A stretch of 64,000 nt of DNA from Arthrobacter sp. TMP15 (GTDB taxonomy: Bacteria; Actinomycetota; Actinomycetes; Actinomycetales; Micrococcaceae), in assembly GCF_039529835.1 (NCBI RefSeq), contig NZ_CP154262.1, positions 868,001 through 932,000 of the forward strand. The letters are read 5' to 3'. The notes below the pieces were generated by a model. It did no database searches. It was not told the DNA's origin and worked only from the letters and a program-made list of their open reading frames with translations. A program made the translations under genes and the position numbers. Shown in pieces: positions 58,198-64,000 of this stretch. Position 1 is the stretch's first letter, and every line of letters starts with the position of its first letter.

Positions 58198-59631
58198 ATG
58201 GCAATCATTCCCACCTTTTCAGCACGTCCGCGCGTTCTTGTAGTTGGCGGCGGCTACGTCGGCCTCTACACAGCACTCAAACTGCAGAAGAAGATCGCAA
58301 AATCAGGTGGCATTGTCACCTTGGTCGATCCACTGCCCTATATGACATACCAGCCGTTCCTGCCTGAAGTAGCCGGCGGAAACATCGAAGCACGTCACGC
58401 GGTTGTATCCCACCGCAAGCACCTGAAGGCGACAGAGCTGATCCAGGGTTCCGTCACAGCAATTGACCATGAGAACCGCACGGCCGTTGTGGCCCCGGCC
58501 GACGGCGGCGAGCCATTCGAGCTGACGTACCACGATGTTGTTGTGGCTGCAGGTGCCATCACACGCACCTTCCCGATCAAGGGCCTGGCAGAATCAGGAA
58601 TCGGCCTGAAGACCATCGAAGAAGCTGTTGCCCTGCGCAACCAGGTTCTGTCCCTGATCGAGCAGGCTTCCACGGAGACCGACCCGGCTAAGCGCAAGCG
58701 CGCCTTGACCTTCGTGGTTGTTGGTGGCGGTTTTGCTGGCATTGAGACCATTGCAGAGCTTGAAGACATGGCCCGTGCCGCAGTCAAGATCAACCCCCGT
58801 GTTGAGCAGTCCGAACTTCGCTTCGTTCTGGTTGAAGCCATGGGACGCATCATGCCCGAGGTTACCGAGTCCCAGGCCATCTGGGTTGTGGAGCACCTGC
58901 GCAGCCGCGGCGTTGAGGTTCTGTTGAACACTTCATTGGATAATGCAGAAGAGAGCAATCTCAAACTCATCAACCTGCCGGAGAAGACAGTTGCCCAGCA
59001 GTTTGATGCTGACACTCTCATCTGGACTGCAGGGGTCATGGCCAACCCCATGGTCCGCTCCACTGACTTCCCGATCGAACCTCGTGGGCGCGTCTCCGTC
59101 AACGTTAACCTGCAGATCAGCGGCGAATTCGGTGTCATTGAGAACGCCTGGGCCGCCGGCGATGTTGCGGCTGTCCCGGATGTCACAGGCGGTCTTCCTG
59201 ACGGCACCTGCGTCCCCAACGCCCAGCACGCCCTGCGTCAGGCAAAGCTCCTGGCCAAGAACCTGTGGGCTAGCCGCTTCAACAAGGCTTTGAAAGGCTA
59301 CAAGCACAAGAACCTTGGCGCTGTGGCCGGATTTGGCCAGTGGAAGGGTGTTGCCAAGATCATGGGCATCCAGCTCAAGGGCGCCCCGGCTTGGCTGGCA
59401 CACCGTGGCTACCATGGCTTGGCCATGCCCACAGTAGAGCGCAAGATCCGCGTTCTCATGGACTGGTTTGTCACCATGCTAACCGGCCGCGACCTGGCCC
59501 AGCTGGAGAACCTGCAGGCACCGCGCACCACGTTCGTCGCTGCCGCAACCCCTAAGCCGAAGCCGGCTGCGGCACCTGCTGCTGTTGCCCCCAAGGTTGA
59601 AGTTCGCGAAGAAGCTACGGCCAGCAAGTAG
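58198..59631 (+). CDS. ndh: Type II NADH dehydrogenase
   Basis: 477 residues. A single-subunit enzyme on the membrane that passes electrons from NADH to menaquinone without proton pumping. The FAD motif is RVLVVGGGYVGLYTALKLQ and the NADH motif FVVVGGGFAGIETIAELEDM. DTLIWTAGV and NAWAAGDVAAVPD line the FAD site, and PNAQHALRQAK is typical. The C-terminal helix anchors it, followed by an Ala/Pro/Lys-rich tail. ATG 58198 is directly after GGAGGT. A Rex-like operator lies upstream and a terminator after. Confidence 0.95.
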   Translation: MAIIPTFSARPRVLVVGGGYVGLYTALKLQKKIAKSGGIVTLVDPLPYMTYQPFLPEVAGGNIEARHAVVSHRKHLKATELIQGSVTAIDHENRTAVVAPADGGEPFELTYHDVVVAAGAITRTFPIKGLAESGIGLKTIEEAVALRNQVLSLIEQASTETDPAKRKRALTFVVVGGGFAGIETIAELEDMARAAVKINPRVEQSELRFVLVEAMGRIMPEVTESQAIWVVEHLRSRGVEVLLNTSLDNAEESNLKLINLPEKTVAQQFDADTLIWTAGVMANPMVRSTDFPIEPRGRVSVNVNLQISGEFGVIENAWAAGDVAAVPDVTGGLPDGTCVPNAQHALRQAKLLAKNLWASRFNKALKGYKHKNLGAVAGFGQWKGVAKIMGIQLKGAPAWLAHRGYHGLAMPTVERKIRVLMDWFVTMLTGRDLAQLENLQAPRTTFVAAATPKPKPAAAPAAVAPKVEVREEATASK

Positions 59632-59657
59632 CCAACACTTCTGTAATGCACTCCACG

Positions 59658-59701
59658 GCGGCCCTCCCTACAGTCTGTAACACGGCTCTTGAGAGGGCCG
59701 C
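59658..59701 (+). terminator. Terminator after ndh
   Basis: GCGGCCCTC pairs with GAGGGCCGC across a 26-base loop and is followed by TTTCTTGTT. Stem and position are good; the long loop is unusual. Confidence 0.6.
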
Positions 59702-59756
59702 TTTCTTGTTATTCGTGCACCGATTGGCCCACGAGCATAGGCACTAGACTGGTGCG

Positions 59757-60257
59757 GTGATCATCCGTTGTGAGCATGCCGGGGACAGGCCCGAAATCCT
59801 GGCCCTCGTGGAAGCTGCCTTCCCCAAGGGTGATGAGCCGCGCCTGTTGCGCCGACTTTTTGCTGCACGGGAGTACCTACCCGGGCTCTCTCTCGTGGCC
59901 GAGTCCCAGCGAGGAGAAATTCTTGGGTATGTGATCACCACCAGAGCATGGATCGGAACGTCGGTTTCTCTGGGCTTGGGCCCAATAGCTGTGTTGCCGG
60001 GCTATCAGAAGCAAGGTATCGGGTCTGCGTTGGTAGAGGCCACCATCGCAGCAGCAAATGAGATGCAAGAACATACTATTGTGCTGATGGGTGGCAGCGA
60101 CTACTTCCCACGCTTCGGTTTTGTCCCGGCAGACTCTCTGGGAATCAGTTCCCCGGACCCTTCCTGGGGATCATATTTCATGGCTTTGGAGCTTGCTGCT
60201 TTTGTACCAGGCCACCACGGACACTTCAAATATTCGGCGCCATTCACTCTCACGTGA
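59757..60257 (+). CDS. GNAT-family N-acetyltransferase
   Basis: 166 residues. The acetyl-CoA site is LGPIAVLPGYQKQGIGSALV, followed by GGSDYFPRFGFVPADSLGI. This C-terminal pattern is that of the YhbS-like group. The acceptor is unknown. GTG 59757 is the only reasonable start; the ribosome-binding site is weak. Confidence 0.88.
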   Translation: MIIRCEHAGDRPEILALVEAAFPKGDEPRLLRRLFAAREYLPGLSLVAESQRGEILGYVITTRAWIGTSVSLGLGPIAVLPGYQKQGIGSALVEATIAAANEMQEHTIVLMGGSDYFPRFGFVPADSLGISSPDPSWGSYFMALELAAFVPGHHGHFKYSAPFTLT

Positions 60258-60323
60258 GCCCCGGTTTCCTGCACAGGCCGCTCATCGCGTAATGTTGTTA
60301 GCGCTGGTTCATCCAGCAGCAAT

Positions 60324-60399
60324 GCCCCAGTAGCCCAATGGCAGAGGCAACAGACTTAAAATCTGTAAAGTGTCGGTTCGAGTCCGACCTGGGGTACCA
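60324..60399 (+). tRNA. tRNA with UAA anticodon and short variable loop (Leu-UAA by codon)
   Basis: A complete 76-base cloverleaf with encoded CCA. Acceptor arms GCCCCAG and CTGGGGT pair with a G-U at the end. The D stem is GCC/GGC with GG in the loop. The anticodon stem is ACAGA/TCTGT around loop CTTAAAA, giving anticodon UAA. The variable loop is only five bases (AAAGT). The T arm is GTCGG/CCGAC with loop TTCGAGT. UAA reads the Leu codon UUA, but a normal tRNA-Leu has a long variable arm, so the amino acid it carries is uncertain. Confidence 0.88.
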
Positions 60400-60450
60400 C
60401 GAAGTAACGCACCACCACCGCCGGGCATCCCATAGCCGTGCCGGCTTCCG

Positions 60451-60507
60451 CGAGTTGCCACTTGTGGCGTCCAAAACACTACTTTGGACGCCACAAGTGG
60501 CAACTCG
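60451..60507. repeat. Perfect 25-base-arm hairpin after the tRNA
   Basis: CGAGTTGCCACTTGTGGCGT and five more bases pair exactly with their complement around loop ACACTAC. It starts 51 bases after the tRNA end. There is no T-run, so it may be a terminator, a processing site or a mobile palindrome. Nothing else is seen between it and the next gene. Confidence 0.85.
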
Positions 60508-60703
60508 GAGCTGCGAGACGCCGAGAGACCCCCCAAAATCGCGGGCACAAACGTATTTCTGTGCCTCTAAGCGAACATTGGGTGAACTTTTGCTGGGAAA
60601 GGGCTGCCAATTCGCCCGGAGGGGAATATAGTACCCCTCCCAAGCGTCTAACTTGATAGACTTAATAATTATTCTTACCCCCTATTTCGGAGGCAACAGC
60701 ATT

Positions 60704-61549
60704 ATGGCACTTGGTGGTAATCCAGTTTTTGCCAATAACAAAAACTTCAAGGACACGCCCTCTTCTCAGCGCCGCAACGTCAACGGCGGAGCAGACACGT
60801 TGGCTGCTGCGCAGCAGTTGTCAGCACTGCAGCTTCAGGAGATGTACAGCAAGCCTTCTGCCAACGCCGCACAGACCGGCCGCATGACCTATGACGACGT
60901 CATTATGAAGACGGTCATGACACTGACCCTTGTACTGGTTGGTGCAGCCATTGGCTGGATTGTTCCGGTATTGATGTTCCCGGGCATGATTGTTGGCCTG
61001 GTGCTAGGTCTAGTGAATGCCTTCAAGAAGCAACCGTCCCCAGCGCTGATCCTGGGCTACGCGCTGTTTGAGGGGATGTTCCTGGGTGGGCTCTCGGGGA
61101 TACTTGAAGCGAATTACCCCGGCATTGTTGTCCAAGCCGTACTTGGCACGCTCAGCGTGTTCTTAGTGACTCTGGTGTTATTCCGAAACGCCAAGGTACG
61201 CGCCACGCCAAAAATGACCCGCTTCTTCATCATTGCCCTCTCCGGCTACGCCCTGTTCTCGCTGATTAACTTTGCCCTGATGATCTTTGGGGCTACTAAC
61301 AGTCCCTGGGGTATTCGCAGCATGGACATCCCCGGAACTAATATTCCCTTCGGTCTGATCTTGGGCCTGTTCGCCATTGGTCTGGCAGCGTTTTCGCTGA
61401 TCGTAGATTTCACTTCCATTGAAAAGGGCGTCCAAAACGGGCTACCCACTAAATACTCATGGACTGCCGCCTTCGGCCTGACAGTGACGTTGGTATGGCT
61501 CTATGTTGAAATCCTGCGTCTCTTGGCCATCCTGCGGGGCAATGACTAG
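60704..61549 (+). CDS. Bax inhibitor-1/YccA-like membrane protein
   Basis: 281 residues. After a polar N-terminus of about 75 residues, seven membrane segments follow. Family marks are MTYDDVIMKTVMTLTLVLVG, GYALFEGMFLGGLSG, and VQNGLPTKYSWTAAFGLTVT. Bacterial members of the BI-1 group resemble pH-sensitive calcium leak channels, and this is the actinobacterial YccA/YetJ-like form. ATG 60704 has CGGAGG nine bases upstream. Confidence 0.9.
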   Translation: MALGGNPVFANNKNFKDTPSSQRRNVNGGADTLAAAQQLSALQLQEMYSKPSANAAQTGRMTYDDVIMKTVMTLTLVLVGAAIGWIVPVLMFPGMIVGLVLGLVNAFKKQPSPALILGYALFEGMFLGGLSGILEANYPGIVVQAVLGTLSVFLVTLVLFRNAKVRATPKMTRFFIIALSGYALFSLINFALMIFGATNSPWGIRSMDIPGTNIPFGLILGLFAIGLAAFSLIVDFTSIEKGVQNGLPTKYSWTAAFGLTVTLVWLYVEILRLLAILRGND

Positions 61550-61573
61550 AGAGCACCTCAAGTACCTCGTTGA

Positions 61574-61602
61574 CAACGCCCGGCCTTTTAGACCGGGCGT
61601 TG
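61574..61602 (+). terminator. Terminator after the Bax-inhibitor-1-like gene
   Basis: CAACGCCCGG pairs perfectly with CCGGGCGTTG around a nine-base loop and is followed by TTTT. Confidence 0.88.
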
Positions 61603-61628
61603 TTTTATAAGTGATGTTATATAACCCC

Positions 61629-61666
61629 GATTTCGGCAACCGAAATCAACAACGCCTGTTGCAGGC
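61629..61666 (+). other. Two small hairpins in the terC leader
   Basis: GATTTCGG/CCGAAATC around CAA (61629-61647) and GCCTG/CAGGC around TTG (61654-61666) lie in the 82 bases before terC. They do not resemble the yybP-ykoY manganese riboswitch often found before terC genes. The role is unknown. Confidence 0.3.
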
Positions 61667-61684
61667 GACTAGCGAAAGCAGCTC

Positions 61685-62869
61685 ATGAACGTATCCCCTC
61701 TGATCTGGGGCATTACCATTGTTCTCATTCTTGGCCTATTGGCCTTTGATTACTTTTTCCACATCCGCAAGGCGCACATTCCCACTCTGCGTGAAGCAGC
61801 CATTTGGTCCTCAATCTATGTAGGCCTGGCTCTTGTTTTTGGTGTGGCGGTCTTCATCTTCGGCGGTCCCACCATGGGTGGGGAGTACTTCGCCGGGTAC
61901 ATCACCGAAAAGGCACTGAGCGTTGACAACTTGTTTGTCTTCCTTGTCATCATGTCCAGTTTCAAGGTTCCCCGTGAGGACCAGCAGAAGGTTCTACTCT
62001 TCGGCATCGTCTTTGCCTTGATTGCACGCACCGGCTTCATTTTCGCGGGTGCGGCGTTGATCAACACGTGGTCCTGGATGTTCTACATCTTTGGGATCAT
62101 CTTGCTGATCACAGCAGGGAACTTGCTCAAGGAAGAGGACAGCGAGGGCGACGATGCTGATAACTTCATCATTAAGTTGGCCAAGCGTCTGTTCAAGACC
62201 TCTGACAAGTACGACGGCGACAAGCTCCTCACAGTTGTTAACGGCAAGAAGGTCCTAACCCCGATGCTGCTGGTCATGGTGGCCATTGGTGGCACCGACC
62301 TGCTCTTCGCGCTGGATTCGATCCCGGCCATCTTCGGTCTGACTCAAAACGTCTACATCGTCTTCACGGCAACCGCGTTCTCCCTCATGGGCCTACGTCA
62401 GCTGTACTTCCTCCTAGACGGCCTGCTTGACCGCCTGATCTACCTTTCCTACGGGCTGGCTACCATCCTGGCCTTCATCGGTGTCAAGCTGGTCCTACAC
62501 GCACTGCATGAGAACAATTTGCCCTTTATTAACGATGGCGAGGCCGTTCCGGTCATTGAAATTAGCACCAGCGTTTCGCTGATTGTCATCCTTGGTGTCC
62601 TGGCCATCACGATCGTTGGCTCCCTGGTGAGCAAGTCTGGCAAGGCTCAGACTGTCCTAAACAACGCGCGTCGCCACGCAGAGAGCTATTTGGAGCTGGG
62701 ATACACGGCAGATCTCACCGAGCGTGAACGGGTCTACCAGCTGCTGATGGTTGAAGAAGGCGCCATTGCAACCATGGAGCCCAAACTCCGTGACAAGCAC
62801 AAGGATTCCGAAGAAATCTTGGCGCAGATCAGCAAGGCGCATGAACAGCATCGGGAGTTCCTGAACTAG
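61685..62869 (+). CDS. TerC/Alx-family integral membrane protein
   Basis: 394 residues with about nine membrane segments. Family marks are the acidic motif EKALSVDNLFVFLVI and, in the second half, VAIGGTDLLFALDSIPAIFG. TerC/Alx proteins are linked to manganese export and metallation of secreted proteins, and also to tellurium resistance. A cytoplasmic acidic loop (EEDSEGDDADNF) lies mid-protein and a 70-residue soluble tail ends it. The ribosome-binding site is weak. Terminators flank the gene on both sides. Confidence 0.9.
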   Translation: MNVSPLIWGITIVLILGLLAFDYFFHIRKAHIPTLREAAIWSSIYVGLALVFGVAVFIFGGPTMGGEYFAGYITEKALSVDNLFVFLVIMSSFKVPREDQQKVLLFGIVFALIARTGFIFAGAALINTWSWMFYIFGIILLITAGNLLKEEDSEGDDADNFIIKLAKRLFKTSDKYDGDKLLTVVNGKKVLTPMLLVMVAIGGTDLLFALDSIPAIFGLTQNVYIVFTATAFSLMGLRQLYFLLDGLLDRLIYLSYGLATILAFIGVKLVLHALHENNLPFINDGEAVPVIEISTSVSLIVILGVLAITIVGSLVSKSGKAQTVLNNARRHAESYLELGYTADLTERERVYQLLMVEEGAIATMEPKLRDKHKDSEEILAQISKAHEQHREFLN

Positions 62870-62884
62870 GACCCCGTTTACAGT

Positions 62885-62921
62885 GAAGGCCGCATCCCAT
62901 GTTTTATGGGATGCGGCCTTC
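62885..62921. terminator. Bidirectional terminator between terC and galK
   Basis: GAAGGCCGCATCCCA pairs perfectly with its complement around TGTTTTA. It lies between convergent stops (62869 and 62935), so it probably serves both genes. Confidence 0.85.
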
Positions 62922-62934
62922 TGTGTTCCGGTGG

Positions 62935-64000
62935 TTATAAGATTCTGCAGGCTCCTGCGGCGGGGGAGACAGCAAAAATGTCAGGAGCTGTGTATCCGGC
63001 CTTGGCAAACGCACTCACCACGGCCTCACGCACTGCGTTTTCTTCGCTAATTTGGATGAGGGCAATGGCAGAACCGCCAAAGCCTCCTCCTGTCATACGG
63101 GCGCCCAGCGCTCCGTTCATCAGTGCGCTCTCCACCGCAAGATCCAGTTCGGGACAGGAGATCTCAAAATCATCGCGCATGGAGAGGTGGCTGGCGGTGA
63201 GGAGATCGCCAATGGTGGTTGGTCCGCCCTGATCCAATGCTTCAACCGTGTCAAGTACGCGCTGGTTCTCTGTCACGATGTGGCGCACTCGACGGAAAGT
63301 TTCTTCATCCAGCAGCCCCGCTGTCTCTGGCAGCTCGCTTGCAGCAACGTCGCGCAGCGAGCGCACCCCCAGCACTTCAGCTCCGAGTTCGCAGGAGGCC
63401 CGGCGGTCGGAGTAGCCGCCAGTGGCGTGGGCATGGCTGACGTTGGTGTCTATGACCAGGATCAGCAGCCCGGCGGTACTCAAATCAAGAGGTACAAGTT
63501 TTGATTCCTGTGTGCGGCAATCAAGAAAGACGGCATGACCGCTGGTGGAGAGCAAGGATGCGGACTGGTCAAGGATGCCCGTGGGCGCACCAACCACTTC
63601 GTTCTCTGCGCGCTGGCCTACAAGGACCAGTTCATTGAGTGTTAGCCCGGCCGATTCCAGGTCGTTGAAAGCAGTGGCAACGGCACACTCAATAGCGGCG
63701 GAGGAAGAAAGCCCGGCACCCGAGGGGACGGTGGAATGCAGGTACAGGTCAAAGCCGCCAATATCGATGCCCATCTGGCGCATGACCCACACAACACCCA
63801 ATGGATAGGCACTCCAGCCGGACATGGTTTCCTGTGTGAGTGCGGCAAGATCAACTGTGACGATTTGTTGATCCCCGTAGCTTGAGCACAGCCGGGCCGT
63901 GTGGTCATCGTTGTCATCACGGCGGCGAATAGCCACGGCTGCAGCGCGATCAATCGCGAAGGGCAGCACAAAACCTTCGTTGTAGTCCGTGTGCTCGCCG
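62935..64000 (-). CDS. galK: Galactokinase (5' end outside window)
   Basis: At least 355 residues of a GHMP kinase that phosphorylates galactose at C1. The right window edge cuts inside the galactokinase signature: the first visible residues read GEHTDYNEGFVLPFAID. The ATP loop is VPSGAGLSSSAAIECAVATA, the catalytic Asp is in GAPTGILDQSASLLS, and ARMTGGGFGGSAIALI is the third GHMP motif. About 30-40 N-terminal residues are missing. No other gal gene is visible. Confidence 0.95.
   Translation of the reverse strand, partial: GEHTDYNEGFVLPFAIDRAAAVAIRRRDDNDDHTARLCSSYGDQQIVTVDLAALTQETMSGWSAYPLGVVWVMRQMGIDIGGFDLYLHSTVPSGAGLSSSAAIECAVATAFNDLESAGLTLNELVLVGQRAENEVVGAPTGILDQSASLLSTSGHAVFLDCRTQESKLVPLDLSTAGLLILVIDTNVSHAHATGGYSDRRASCELGAEVLGVRSLRDVAASELPETAGLLDEETFRRVRHIVTENQRVLDTVEALDQGGPTTIGDLLTASHLSMRDDFEISCPELDLAVESALMNGALGARMTGGGFGGSAIALIQISEENAVREAVVSAFAKAGYTAPDIFAVSPAAGACRIL

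Noticed and set aside
61603-61684. yybP-ykoY manganese riboswitch before terC
   Set aside because: The leader is short and lacks the conserved riboswitch core; only two small hairpins are present.

Overview
The window looks like chromosomal DNA of a high-GC Gram-positive of the Micrococcaceae (Arthrobacter type). The signs are moderate-to-high GC by eye, frequent GTG/TTG starts, a monomeric NADP isocitrate dehydrogenase, an ESX-type (mycosin-like) subtilisin, DUF501, and the order eno - ftsB/divIC - DUF501 - ppx. No rRNA, CRISPR array, prophage or intact insertion sequence is visible. Nearly all of it is ordinary metabolic chromosome. The exceptions are a degraded stretch at about 20.9-21.8 kb and many intergenic palindromes.

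Layout. 1-2347 (minus) is one uninterrupted reading frame joining a NagZ-type glucosaminidase to a MurQ-type etherase, so two steps of peptidoglycan recycling lie in one chain; the MurQ end is cut by the window edge. purH (2424-4094) is divergent from it. Next come a ferritin (4613-5116, minus) and monomeric idh (5299-7518). 7791-13029 is a complete branched-chain amino acid/amide ABC importer (livJHMGF type). 13142-19003 (minus) holds a Gfo/Idh/MocA oxidoreductase, a sugar ABC importer (two permeases and a lipoprotein) and a ROK regulator. 19.4-21.8 kb is a weak region with a VOC protein, an unrecognised gene, a small membrane protein and a VOC fragment. 21.8-26.0 kb carries a gamma-carbonic anhydrase and the one-carbon genes purU, glyA and folD. 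26.1-27.5 kb is a protealysin-like M4 peptidase with a probable emfourin inhibitor gene. 27.8-29.8 kb is a NarL-type two-component pair. 29.9-35.0 kb holds a GAP-family membrane protein, exonuclease III, trpS, a 2H phosphoesterase and a YihY protein.

35174-38720 (minus) is the succinate dehydrogenase operon sdhCDAB. After manC and an M20 amidohydrolase, 41860-51646 is a nucleoside uptake and salvage locus: a BmpA lipoprotein, an ATPase, two permeases, cytidine deaminase, thymidine phosphorylase, a DedA protein and adenosine deaminase. 51639-59631 carries mazG, eno, ftsB, DUF501, ppx, a secreted subtilase and type II NADH dehydrogenase. The right end has a GNAT protein, an unusual tRNA, Bax-inhibitor-1 and TerC membrane proteins, and a galactokinase cut by the window edge.

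Regulation visible in the sequence: a near-consensus Rex operator in front of ndh, DtxR/IdeR-like boxes in front of ferritin and of sdhC, hairpins just after the solute-binding genes of two ABC operons, and many long perfect hairpins between genes. Three intergenic loci share one element core (GAGGTTGGAGAT). The observations most worth checking are the NagZ-MurQ fusion, the class-I tRNA with a UAA anticodon, the Rex site, and the dispersed palindrome family.
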